A stretch of 21,725 nucleotides of DNA from an uncultured Oscillospiraceae bacterium (GCA_934589225.1 CAKTNS010000045.1:1-21725), one strand, 5' to 3'. Positions 6,738 to 13,924 are shown, numbered from the stretch's first letter. The notes: generated by a model from the sequence alone, not told the origin. Translations and numbers: made by a program.

Positions 6738-8325
6738 TAAACGCAAGCAACAGAATTTCCTGCAAGGCACCGCCATGCTGGCCATGGCCACGGCCCTGGT
6801 AAAGATCATCGGCGCGGTGTATAAAATCCCCTTAAACGCCATCATCGGTGAAAAGGGCTTTGGATATTTTAATACCGCTTACGAAATTTACAATGTGCTG
6901 CTGATGGTCTCCACCGCGGGACTGCCGGTGGCCATGAGCCGGATGATCTCCCAGGCCAACTCCCTGGAGAGTTACAACCAGGTCCGCCGGGTCTATACCA
7001 CCGCCCGGGGCATTTTCCTGGGGCTGGGCATTGCGGGCAGCCTGCTCATGACCCTGTTCTGCCGCCAGCTGGCCCGATTCCAGAACCAGCCCGATGCCTG
7101 GGCCGCCATTGGCTTCCTGGGCCCCTGCGTGCTGCTGATCTGCATTATGAGCACCTTCCGGGGCTTCTTCCAGGGCCAGGGAAACATGCTGCCCACCTCC
7201 GTCTCCCAGGTCATTGAGGCCGTGGTCCGGCTGGTGGTGGGCATGACCGCCGCTCTGCTTCTTTTGAAAACCACCGGCTCCGTGCCTCTGGCCGCCGGGG
7301 GCGCCATCCTGGGCGTCACCGCCAGCTGCCTGTTAAGCTCCGTATATTTATACGTCGTCTTCCAGCGCAGCTACAAGGACCTGCCGGTATCCAGCGACAC
7401 CCCCTGGAGCTATAAGGCCACCGCCAAGGGGCTGCTGATCATCGCCATCCCCATCACCCTGGGCTCTGCCTGTTTGCAGATCATCACGGCCCTGGCCAGT
7501 AAAATCTACATGGGCCAGCTGCTGTCCTCCGGTGTGACCCAGCAGGCGGCGGACACCATGCGGGGCGTCCACGTCATGACCCAGACCATTTTCAATATGC
7601 CCTGCGCCTTCATCACCCCCATCACCATCAGCATCATCCCCGCCATCACCGCCCAGCTCACCACCGGCGACCTGGCCGCTGCCAAGAAAACCGAAGAGGC
7701 CGCCGCCCGGATCACGGGTCTCGTGTCCATCCCTTGCGCCATCGGCTTGGCGGTGCTGGCCCGGCCCATTACCGCCCTTTTGGGTGGCTACACCGGAGAA
7801 AAGCTGGACCTGGCCACCAAGCTCATGACCATTCTGGGCCTGTGTGTGTTCTTTAACGCCGTGGTGCTGGTCTCCACCGCCATTATGCAGGCCCACGGCC
7901 ATGTGACCCGGCCGGTGATCAACATGGTGGTGGCCGGATGCCTGCGGCTCATCTGCGTGTATGTCCTCTCCGGAAACCCCGCCATCGGCATTGTGGGTGC
8001 CCCCATCAGCAACCTGACCTGCTATATTGTCATTTTCCTTTTAAACCTGCTTGCCATGCGGCAGCTGTTTGAGGATGCCCCGGCCATCGTGCCCAATGTG
8101 CTGCGGCCCCTGCTGTCGGGCCTTCTCATGGGCGCCTGCGCCCTGGCCTCCTACCGGTGCCTCCTGACCCTGGGCATCCACAGCAGACTCCTGCTGTGCG
8201 CCCTCCCGGTCTGCGTCGGCGGCATCGTCTACGTCGCCGCCATCATCTTCCTGAAGGTCCTCCGCCGGGAAGACTGCCTGCTGCTGCCCAAGGGCGAAAA
8301 AATCGCCCGGCTGCTGAAACTGTAA
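6730..8325 (+). CDS. SpoVB/MurJ-like polysaccharide flippase (MOP superfamily)
   Basis: A 531-residue integral membrane protein with about 14 hydrophobic segments along its length. The N-terminal pattern (FLQGTAMLAMATALVKIIG, then a GFGYFNTAYEIYN stretch and GLPVAMSRM) is typical of stage V sporulation protein B and related lipid II or oligosaccharide flippases of the MOP exporter superfamily. The role would be moving lipid-linked cell wall or spore cortex precursors across the membrane. SpoVB and other Clostridia paralogs are hard to separate by eye, so no symbol is given. Its ATG lies 8 nt inside the end of the preceding gene, with AAGGAGG about 9 nt upstream, so translation is probably coupled. 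It is the last gene of the operon; an intrinsic terminator begins at its stop codon. Confidence 0.88.
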   Translation: MADKRKQQNFLQGTAMLAMATALVKIIGAVYKIPLNAIIGEKGFGYFNTAYEIYNVLLMVSTAGLPVAMSRMISQANSLESYNQVRRVYTTARGIFLGLGIAGSLLMTLFCRQLARFQNQPDAWAAIGFLGPCVLLICIMSTFRGFFQGQGNMLPTSVSQVIEAVVRLVVGMTAALLLLKTTGSVPLAAGGAILGVTASCLLSSVYLYVVFQRSYKDLPVSSDTPWSYKATAKGLLIIAIPITLGSACLQIITALASKIYMGQLLSSGVTQQAADTMRGVHVMTQTIFNMPCAFITPITISIIPAITAQLTTGDLAAAKKTEEAAARITGLVSIPCAIGLAVLARPITALLGGYTGEKLDLATKLMTILGLCVFFNAVVLVSTAIMQAHGHVTRPVINMVVAGCLRLICVYVLSGNPAIGIVGAPISNLTCYIVIFLLNLLAMRQLFEDAPAIVPNVLRPLLSGLLMGACALASYRCLLTLGIHSRLLLCALPVCVGGIVYVAAIIFLKVLRREDCLLLPKGEKIARLLKL

Positions 8326-8367
8326 AAAATCCGAGGCCGCCCCTTTTCGGGGTGCCTCGGATTTTTT
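8325..8367 (+). terminator. Intrinsic terminator of the prfC operon
   Basis: CCGAGGC (8331-8337) pairs with GCCTCGG (8354-8360). An inner CCCC/GGGG stem (8340-8343 with 8349-8352) and a 5-nt loop continue the hairpin, and the 3' strand runs into six Ts (8362-8367). A run of As before the 5' strand means it could also act on the minus strand, though no minus-strand gene ends close by. Confidence 0.92.
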
Positions 8368-8385
8368 AGTTGACAGTTTACAGTT

Positions 8386-8575
8386 ATTGAGAACGAACGT
8401 TGCCGCTTTAGAAACACATTAGTTTAAAAATACACCAACCAGCGAAACTATAGGGAACGGCGTGAAGAATTGACAATTGACAATGGACAATTGACAATTA
8501 TTGAGCGACGAACGTGGCCGCTTTAGAAACAGGTTGGTTCAAAAATACACCAGCCAGCGAAACCGTAGGGAACAT
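8386..8575. repeat. Two direct copies of a ~75-bp end module
   Basis: The stretch 8386-8459 (GAACGTTGCCGCTTTAGAAA, then AAAAATACACCAACCAGCGA and a GTAGGGAAC-like end) is repeated in the same orientation at 8500-8575 with about 80 percent identity by eye. The reverse-orientation heptamer array 8468-8499 sits between them. In front of the first copy, a degenerate array (TTGACAGTTTACAG) replaces the clean heptamers, suggesting the first copy is older. Confidence 0.8.
8468..8499 (-). repeat. Heptamer array, reversed copy
   Basis: The exact reverse complement of the 32-bp array at 503-534. Read with its neighbour up to about 8541, it is the inverted counterpart of 9251-9325, so the 858 bp between 8468 and 9325 are bounded by imperfect inverted repeats of about 74 bp. 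Confidence 0.9.
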
Positions 8576-8617
8576 AACGAATAGAACTTGTGTGGTTGAA
8601 TGGTATTACGCCCATAA

Positions 8618-8669
8618 CCTTCCCCTTCGGGGAAGGGGGACCGCCATAGGCGGTGGATGAGGCGCGGTA
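8618..8669 (+). repeat. Two-hairpin palindromic element, type 1
   Basis: Stem 1 is CCTTCCCC/GGGGAAGG with a 3-nt loop, stem 2 is CCGCC/GGCGG with loop ATA, followed by the tail TGGATGAGG and GCGGTAC. The same element lies in reverse orientation at 21-70 and 189-238 and in this orientation at 16692-16740. It resembles REP-type elements in form. Confidence 0.88.
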
Positions 8670-8731
8670 CCACGTTCCGCATTGTAGAAACAATGGGCGC
8701 AGAGGCAGAACATATCGAAAAGGCACCCTTG

Positions 8732-8774
8732 GCTCTCCCTTTGGGAGAGCTGTCACCGCAGGTGACTGAGAGGG
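8732..8774 (+). repeat. Two-hairpin palindromic element, type 2
   Basis: Stem 1 is GCTCTCCC/GGGAGAGC with loop TTT, stem 2 is GTCACC/GGTGAC with loop GCA, followed by the tail TGAGAGGG. The layout is the same as type 1 but the stem sequences differ. A single copy lies in this window. Confidence 0.8.
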
Positions 8775-8908
8775 CCTTGCAGCGTTCCGCACTGTAGGAA
8801 CAATGGCCGCAGAGGTAGAACGTGTCAGCGAAACCGTAGGGGCGGCAATCTGCCGCCCGCTACGTCCCGAATACACCCCGTGCGGTTGAACGATACCACT
8901 CACCGACA

Positions 8909-9031
8909 TGTCATTCCGAGCGAGCAGAGCGAGTCGAGGAATCTTCCCGAGTTGCTGGTTTTATCTTGTGGTGATTCTTATTCCAACGTAGTGGATTCCT
9001 CCACTCCGCTTGCGCGACCGTCGGAATGACA
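8909..9031. repeat. 123-bp MITE-like unit with inverted ends, copy 1
   Basis: The unit begins TGTCATTCCGA (8909-8919) and ends with the exact inverse TCGGAATGACA (9021-9031). A second copy of identical length lies at 16862-16984. The interior is also partly palindromic: GAGGAATCTTCC near the left is answered by GTGGATTCCTCCAC near the right. No gene is inside. The form is that of a small non-autonomous element or a long palindromic repeat; no transposase or clear target-site duplication was found. Confidence 0.75.
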
Positions 9032-9095
9032 TAAGGTACAACGTTTCTACGGATTCGCCTACTGTTTCTGCAACATTTCACGCCGCCCCGCGGCC

Positions 9096-9141
9096 CTCAT
9101 CAGGCTCGCCCTTGGGCGAGCCAGCTTCCCCCGAGGGAAGC
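9096..9141 (-). repeat. Two-hairpin palindromic element, type 3
   Basis: Read on the minus strand: stem 1 GCTTCCC/GGGAAGC, stem 2 GGCTCGCC/GGCGAGCC, then the tail TGATGAGGG. It has the same order and tail as types 1 and 2 with different stems. Confidence 0.75.
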
Positions 9142-9293
9142 TTTTGTTCCGTGTCGGACGGGAACCTGTTTATTCTGACGTAGTTCTATCCGGAAGGTTC
9201 CCGGAACGGCACATAGGCCGTTCCCTACGGTTTCGCTGATTGGTTCATTCTTGAACCAACGTGTTTTAAAAACGGGCACGTCCGATGCTCAAT

Positions 9294-9325
9294 AATTGTC
9301 AATTGTCCATTGTCAATTGTCAATT
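9294..9325 (+). repeat. Heptamer array, copy 3
   Basis: Identical to the 32 bp at 503-534. The preceding 9251-9293 matches the end module at 461-502 and 17235-17278. It ends 41 bp beyond the stop codon of the minus-strand J-domain gene. Confidence 0.9.
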
Positions 9326-9366
9326 AGAAAAAAACTGCCAACTGCCCAAATTTTTCAATTTTGGAA

Positions 9367-10062
9367 TCATAGGCAGCAGAAGAAATTGCCACGGCAGCAG
9401 AAAATCTGGGCCAGGTAGCACAGGCACAGGCTGGCGCAGGGGCTACCGCCCAGGGTGAAGCCGCGGAAGTTGCCGGCGGACTGGCGGTAGGCGGCATCAC
9501 CGTGCTCGATGGCGTTCAGGGCCTGTAAATATTCCTGGTTGTCCGGCTCCATGGAGACGGCCCGGCGGATGTGCTCTAAGGCCGTGACCTGGTTTCCCAG
9601 GCCCTGGTTTGCCAGGGCGGAAAGGTAATACCAGCGGGCATTCTTCTTTTCGCTGTTTTGCAGGGCGTTCAGGGCCTCCTGGTAGCGGCCGTAGCGGATG
9701 TATTGCTGGGCCGCCTGCTGGTAGCTGTCCTGGGTCTGGGTGTGCTGGGAGTAGCTGCCGGTGAAGGGGTCATAGCCCTCCCCAAAGGGGCTGTAGCCGC
9801 CGCCGAAGGGATTGTAGCCCCCAAAGGGGCCGTAGCTGCCGTAGGGGTTCTGCCCGGCGCCGGACTGCCCCGGCTGGCCTCGGTATTTTTCCGGGTTTTT
9901 GATGCGGTCGTAGGCCTCGTTGACCTCCTGCATCTTCCGGGCGGCCTCCGCGTCCCCGGGGTTTAAATCCGGGTGGTATTTCTTTGCCAGGCGGCGATAC
10001 GCCTGCTTCACTTCCTCGTCGGAAGCCCCCGGCTCCAGGCCGAGTACACTATAGGGTTCCAT
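9367..10062 (-). CDS. J-domain protein with TPR-like region and cysteine-rich C-terminus
   Basis: A 231-residue DnaJ-type co-chaperone. The J domain covers residues 1-60, with the HPD motif at 30-32 that stimulates DnaK ATPase. A Gly/Tyr/Pro/Phe-rich linker (61-110) repeats a G-Y-x-PFG pattern. Residues 113-185 look like two TPR-type helical repeats. The last 23 residues contain all seven cysteines (209, 213, 215, 222, 223, 229, 230) among hydrophobic residues, ending FCCL. It lacks the DnaJ zinc finger and C-terminal substrate domains, so it is not the housekeeping DnaJ. The ATG at 10062 gives a clean J-domain start; upstream codons in frame belong to the overlapped neighbour. It overlaps the end of the DUF5685 gene by 14 nt, so the two are probably translationally coupled. 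The client is unknown. Confidence 0.88.
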   Translation of the reverse strand: MEPYSVLGLEPGASDEEVKQAYRRLAKKYHPDLNPGDAEAARKMQEVNEAYDRIKNPEKYRGQPGQSGAGQNPYGSYGPFGGYNPFGGGYSPFGEGYDPFTGSYSQHTQTQDSYQQAAQQYIRYGRYQEALNALQNSEKKNARWYYLSALANQGLGNQVTALEHIRRAVSMEPDNQEYLQALNAIEHGDAAYRQSAGNFRGFTLGGSPCASLCLCYLAQIFCCRGNFFCCL

Positions 10063-10873
10063 GGTCGCTGCCGCCTTCTTTCCTGTATTTCTGCCGGTAC
10101 GGCACCCAGACACCGCTGTAGAGAATGTTATCGAGCAATGCCTTGTCCTGCACCAGGGGTAATCGTTCGTAAGCATCGGTACACCGGGCCATGGTCAGGG
10201 AGAACACCTGCTCCCAATCCACTAAAATGCCCAGTGTGGGGTTGTAGCTGCCCTTTTTCTGATCCTCCGGGGCATCCAGCACCGCGTCCATCAGATAGAT
10301 GAACCGGCCCAGGGCCATGCCCAGCTGCCGCAGGTCCTCTTCCCAAAGGTCCTCCTGCCAGACAAAGAGCTCTGCCATAAGCTTGCCAAAAAGCCCGGCG
10401 GGCAGGTCCGGATTTTGGCAGTGTTCCCGCTCCAGCCGGTTCAGTTCCCCCAGGCACCGCTCCAATACGGTACACTGCCGGGGGTAGCGTTCCCGGATGC
10501 GGCCATAGTCCCCTTCCAGGGCCTTGGCCAGCAGCCGGGCCGGGGTGCTGCGGTCGTCCTGCCAGTCGTCCAGGCATTTCTGGTAGGCAAGAGCCACGTT
10601 CATCTGGGCGGTATAGCGGATGACCGCGCTGTCCGTCCAGGATTTCGGCAGCAGCGGATGGGGCAGGCACCGGTTTTTGCCCTGACGCTCCTCCGGCTCA
10701 TAGAGGCTTTGCAGCAGCAGGGCCAGAAAGGCCATGTCGTAGCGCAGGCCCAGCCGGGCCGGTTGGGAGCAATCCCTGCCAATATCCCGGCAGATGCCGC
10801 AGTAAACGCTGCCGTAGCGGTCCTTCTGCTCCTGGGTCAGCTCCCCCAGGTTTGCCGTAATGTAGCCAAACAA
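10049..10873 (-). CDS. DUF5685 family protein with DDxxD and DxxxD motifs
   Basis: A 274-residue, mostly helical soluble protein that I place in DUF5685 from the N-terminal MFGYI, the YCGIC motif (24-28) and the general layout. The function is not established. DDWQDD (102-107) and DAVLDAPED (196-204), followed by a G-x-YNP stretch, resemble the two Asp-rich, magnesium-diphosphate-binding motifs of class I isoprenoid synthases, which also sit on facing helices; that reading is inference. Ten cysteines are present. The start is TTG at 10873 with AGAAGGCGG upstream; no in-frame ATG is nearby. The J-domain gene begins inside its last codons. The YihY-like gene ends 68 nt before it, so the three may form one transcript. 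Confidence 0.78.
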   Translation of the reverse strand: MFGYITANLGELTQEQKDRYGSVYCGICRDIGRDCSQPARLGLRYDMAFLALLLQSLYEPEERQGKNRCLPHPLLPKSWTDSAVIRYTAQMNVALAYQKCLDDWQDDRSTPARLLAKALEGDYGRIRERYPRQCTVLERCLGELNRLEREHCQNPDLPAGLFGKLMAELFVWQEDLWEEDLRQLGMALGRFIYLMDAVLDAPEDQKKGSYNPTLGILVDWEQVFSLTMARCTDAYERLPLVQDKALLDNILYSGVWVPYRQKYRKEGGSDHGTL

Positions 10874-10941
10874 AGAACCGCCTTCTTTCCGGAATGATAA
10901 AGTAAAATATCAAAAAGCTGTGAACAGGCCGTAAACGAACC

Positions 10942-11799
10942 TCAAATTTTCTGCAAATCCCCGGTCTGTTTCTTCCGGCGGCGGGCCAAAAGCATATTGA
11001 GGGCCGCCCCGTAAAAGAGGATGCTGACGCAGAAATACAGCCACAGCATGCAGATGGCCACCGTATATACGGAGCCGTAGATATTGGAAATTCTGGAATA
11101 ATGGGTCACATAAATGGAATAGGCCCAGGAATACACCGTCCACCCCACGGCGGAAAAGGCCGCCCCGGGCAGGCTCTCCCAAAAGCCGTTGCGGCTGTTG
11201 GGCAGCACCATATAAATGGCGGTAAAGAGCAGCACCTGCACCGCCAGCAGGAAGGACCTGCGCAGATTCAGCACATCCACAAAGAACATGATGATGGGGC
11301 TGTCAATGCCGTAGAGCAAATCCATCAGGGTATTGCCGAAGACATGGAGCACCAGGGTCAAAACCAGCACAATGAGAAACAGCAGGGCGTAGACCACGCT
11401 GATGCCCCGGGTGTAGGCATAGCCCCGGTCCTCCTCTACCCCGTAGACGGCGTTGAGGCCGTTGAGGAGCCCATAGACCCCCTTGCTGGAAAACCAGAGG
11501 AGGGTCAGCAGGGACAGGCCCGCCACGGTGGAGGAGGCATTGCTGTAGGTGCTGACAACCAGCTCCTGAATGCTGTCCATAATGGCGGCGGGAAGAATGT
11601 TTTCCAGCACCCCCATCAGGTCCGCCACAGACAGCCCTGTAAAGCGCAAAGAGTTTAATACCAGCAGCAAAGCCGGGAAAGCCGACACCACCAGGAAGTA
11701 GGCCCCGTAGCCTGCCCGCAGGGGGATATTCAGTTTTGATACGGCCTTATAGGCCCGCAGGCCCTTTCCGAGCAGGCCGCCCTCCGGCAGCTCCTTCAT
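10942..11799 (-). CDS. YihY/virulence factor BrkB family membrane protein
   Basis: A 285-residue integral membrane protein with about six hydrophobic segments and a basic C-terminus (RRRKK near 274-278). The YihY/BrkB pattern is visible: an early AYFLVVSAFPALLL segment, LLWFSSKGVYGLLNGLNAVYGV in the middle, a GAAFSAVGWTVYSWAYSIYV segment and a final GSVYTVAICMLWLYFCVSILFYGAALN segment. The molecular function of the family is unresolved; older links to RNase BN are considered wrong. The ATG at 11799 has GGAAGG about 3 nt upstream. It follows the DAK2 gene by 72 nt, with a symmetric hairpin between them. Confidence 0.9.
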   Translation of the reverse strand: MKELPEGGLLGKGLRAYKAVSKLNIPLRAGYGAYFLVVSAFPALLLVLNSLRFTGLSVADLMGVLENILPAAIMDSIQELVVSTYSNASSTVAGLSLLTLLWFSSKGVYGLLNGLNAVYGVEEDRGYAYTRGISVVYALLFLIVLVLTLVLHVFGNTLMDLLYGIDSPIIMFFVDVLNLRRSFLLAVQVLLFTAIYMVLPNSRNGFWESLPGAAFSAVGWTVYSWAYSIYVTHYSRISNIYGSVYTVAICMLWLYFCVSILFYGAALNMLLARRRKKQTGDLQKI

Positions 11800-11828
11800 A
11801 TCCTTCCCCCCCTTTCATAACCAAAGGA

Positions 11829-11859
11829 GGCTGTTAAGCGATTTTCAGACTTAACAGCC
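11829..11859 (-). terminator. Inverted repeat between the DAK2 and YihY genes
   Basis: GGCTGTTAAG (11829-11838) and CTTAACAGCC (11850-11859) form a perfect 10-bp stem with an 11-nt loop, 13 nt beyond the DAK2 stop codon. On the minus strand it is followed by CTCCTTTGG rather than a T-run, so it is at best a weak terminator; it may instead stabilise the mRNA end or act as a processing site. Confidence 0.5.
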
Positions 11860-11871
11860 CCATAAAAAGCA

Positions 11872-13500
11872 TTATTCCGCGGAGATCATGTAGTAATACA
11901 CTGGCTGTCCGCCGTTGATCAGATTGACCTCGGCCTCGGGACAGATGTGGGTGAAGAGATCTGCCGCCTTCTGGGCGTGGCGCTCCTTGGTATCGGCGCC
12001 GTAGTAAATGGTCACAAACTCCCGGCCGTCATCCCGGACCTTTTCAGCCAGCGCTTTCAGCAGCACCGTAATGTCCTTGCTGGTGCCGAAGAGGCCCTTG
12101 CCGTCCATGGCCAGGTAGTCCCCCTCGTGGATGTCGTAGCCGTCAAAGTCGGAGTTCCGGGCAGCGTAGGTGATCTGCATGGTCTCCACAGAGGATAGCA
12201 CCTCCGTCATGGCCTGGGTGTTCTCCTCCACGGTGCCCTCGGGATTGAAGCTCAGCATGGCCGTCACGCCCTGGGGCACGGTCTTGCTGGGGATGACCAC
12301 CACGTTCTTGGGAGACAGGGCATTGACCTGCTCGGCGGCCATGATGATGTTCTTGTTGTTGGGCAGGACAAACACCGTCTCCGCCGGGACCTTGTTCACC
12401 GCCTCCAGAATGTCCTGGGTGCTGGGGTTCATGGTCTGGCCGCCGGAAATGATCTGGTCCACCCCCAGATTCATAAACACGTCCGCAAGACCCGCGCCGG
12501 CACAGACGGAAACCACGCCAATGGGCTTTTCGGGCTCCGCGATCTTGGGGGCTGCGTCCTTTTCTTCGTTCAGCACCTTTTCCGTGTGCTGCAAGCGCAT
12601 ATTCTCCACCTTGACGGTGATGAAGTGGCCGTATTCAATGGCCTCGTGGAGGGCCTTGCCGGGGTCGTTGGTGTGGACATGGACCTTGATGATCTCATCG
12701 TCGTCCACCATCACCAGGCTGTCGCCCAGGCTATTGAGGAAGGCACGGAGCTTTTCCGGGTCATTCTTGTTCTCCCGACCGATGATAAACTCGGTGCAGT
12801 AGGTAAAGGTAATGTCCTCGGTGTTAAAGTCCGAGAAGTTGGCAGCCTCCTTGGGGCTGTCGGCGCCGCCCTCGGGCACCACCACATCCTGGCCCCGGAG
12901 GGCTGCCAGCATGGCTTCCAGAGCCAGCACCCAGCCCTTGCCGCCGGCATCCACCACCCCGGCCTTTTTGAGAACGGGGTTCATATTCATGGTATCGGCC
13001 AGAGCCACCTTGGCCTCCTCCAGAGCGGCCTCCAGAGCGGCCTCTACAGAATTTTCCTGCTGGGCCTTCTCCTGGGCCTTGGCAGCGGCCAGACGGGAAA
13101 CCGTCAGAATGGTGCCCTCGGCGGGCTTCATAACGGCCTTGTAGGCCGCGTCCACGCCCTGCTGCAAGGCATCGGCCCACAGCAGGCCGTCGCAGGTCTC
13201 GTGGCCCTTCATGGCCCGCTTGATACCCTTAAAGAGCAGGGACAGAATGACGCCGGAGTTTCCCCGGGCACCCCGCAATGTGGCGGAGGCGGCGATCTTC
13301 GCCACGGCGTACAGGTTGGGGTCATCCGCTGCCCGCAGATCCGCGGCGGCGGCATGGATGGTCATGGACATATTGGTGCCGGTGTCTCCGTCAGGCACGG
13401 GGAACACGTTCAGCTCGTTCAGATCCTGCTTGTGGATCTCAATAGAGGCGGCTGCGCTGAGGATCATCCGCCTCAGTTCCGCCCCAGAAATGGTCTGCAA
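11872..13500 (-). CDS. yloV: DAK2 domain protein, YloV/FakA-like kinase
   Basis: A 542-residue cytoplasmic protein with the DAK2 (dihydroxyacetone kinase nucleotide-binding) domain. FakA, the studied member, phosphorylates fatty acids held by a FakB/DegV partner. NVFPVPDGDTGTNMSMT (31-47) holds the Asp residues that bind Mg-ATP, and LRGARGNSG follows near residue 79. The C-terminal half carries the conserved region after the DAK domain. No DegV gene is in the window, so fatty acid kinase activity is inferred from family only. The start is TTG at 13500, with GGAGGTG 7 nt upstream. It lies 19 nt after the Asp23-type gene, the usual yloU-yloV pairing of Firmicutes. Confidence 0.92.
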   Translation of the reverse strand: MQTISGAELRRMILSAAASIEIHKQDLNELNVFPVPDGDTGTNMSMTIHAAAADLRAADDPNLYAVAKIAASATLRGARGNSGVILSLLFKGIKRAMKGHETCDGLLWADALQQGVDAAYKAVMKPAEGTILTVSRLAAAKAQEKAQQENSVEAALEAALEEAKVALADTMNMNPVLKKAGVVDAGGKGWVLALEAMLAALRGQDVVVPEGGADSPKEAANFSDFNTEDITFTYCTEFIIGRENKNDPEKLRAFLNSLGDSLVMVDDDEIIKVHVHTNDPGKALHEAIEYGHFITVKVENMRLQHTEKVLNEEKDAAPKIAEPEKPIGVVSVCAGAGLADVFMNLGVDQIISGGQTMNPSTQDILEAVNKVPAETVFVLPNNKNIIMAAEQVNALSPKNVVVIPSKTVPQGVTAMLSFNPEGTVEENTQAMTEVLSSVETMQITYAARNSDFDGYDIHEGDYLAMDGKGLFGTSKDITVLLKALAEKVRDDGREFVTIYYGADTKERHAQKAADLFTHICPEAEVNLINGGQPVYYYMISAE

Positions 13501-13519
13501 TTGTTTACACCTCCGAAAA

Positions 13520-13873
13520 TTATCCGATCATCATGGAATCGATATAGACATTCACCGCACGGACCTGGGTGCCGGTACACTTGGTCACCACATAGCGGAC
13601 CTCGGAAATGATCGAGGTGCCCACGGCGGACAGATTGACGCCGTTGTCCACAATGATGTGCAGATCGATGGAAATGGAGTCGTCCTCATTAAAGGTAACA
13701 CGGACACCCTTATCCACGGACTCCTTCCGCAGCAGACGGTAAACGCCGTCCTTCACGCTGCGGGCCGCCATACCCTTGACACCGAAGCAATTGGACGCCG
13801 CGGTGCCCACGATGCCGGTATACACGCCGGTAGACACGTTGACGCTGCCGTTTTCATTTTCATGACGGATCAT
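13520..13873 (-). CDS. yloU: Asp23/Gls24 family protein (YloU-like)
   Basis: A 117-residue small soluble protein of the Asp23/Gls24 envelope-stress family. Typical stretches are GSVNVSTGVYTGIVGTAASNCFGVKGM near the start, then a VTFNEDDSISIDLHIIV strand region and a late ISEVRYVVTKCTGTQVRAVNVYI. Its biochemical role is not known; the family is linked to cell envelope maintenance. The ATG at 13873 has AAGGAGG at good spacing. It lies directly upstream of the DAK2 gene and 51 nt after gpmI, so all three could be cotranscribed. The conserved pairing with yloV suggests a link to lipid metabolism; that link is inference. Confidence 0.92.
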   Translation of the reverse strand: MIRHENENGSVNVSTGVYTGIVGTAASNCFGVKGMAARSVKDGVYRLLRKESVDKGVRVTFNEDDSISIDLHIIVDNGVNLSAVGTSIISEVRYVVTKCTGTQVRAVNVYIDSMMIG

Positions 13874-13924
13874 AGTGATTCCTCCTTGTTAAAAGTCGTA
13901 AGAAACCCCTGGGGGCCTCCCCTT

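Larger units (their letters stand above)
8368..9366. repeat. Intergenic repeat block between convergent operons
   Basis: About 1 kb without a believable gene. In order it holds a partial end-module copy (8386-8459), a reversed heptamer array (8468-8499), a second end-module (8500-8575), a two-hairpin element (8618-8669), a second-type two-hairpin element (8732-8774), a GC-rich hairpin (8842-8862), a 123-bp unit with inverted ends (8909-9031), a third-type two-hairpin element (9096-9141), a GGAACGGC/GCCGTTCC hairpin (about 9202-9221) and a heptamer array (9294-9325). An open frame of 128 codons at 8523-8909 (minus) is a translation of these repeats and has no ribosome binding site. No transposase is present. 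Confidence 0.85.

Noticed and set aside
8523..8909. A 128-codon minus-strand frame in the repeat block
   Set aside because: It translates hairpin repeats that also give similar peptides at 16648-16867; no ribosome binding site, so not a gene.
9327..9366. An intrinsic terminator after the J-domain gene (T-run on the minus strand at about 9329-9335)
   Set aside because: The only nearby stem (CCAAA/TTTGG) is weak and about 10 nt away from the T-run, so a terminator cannot be supported.
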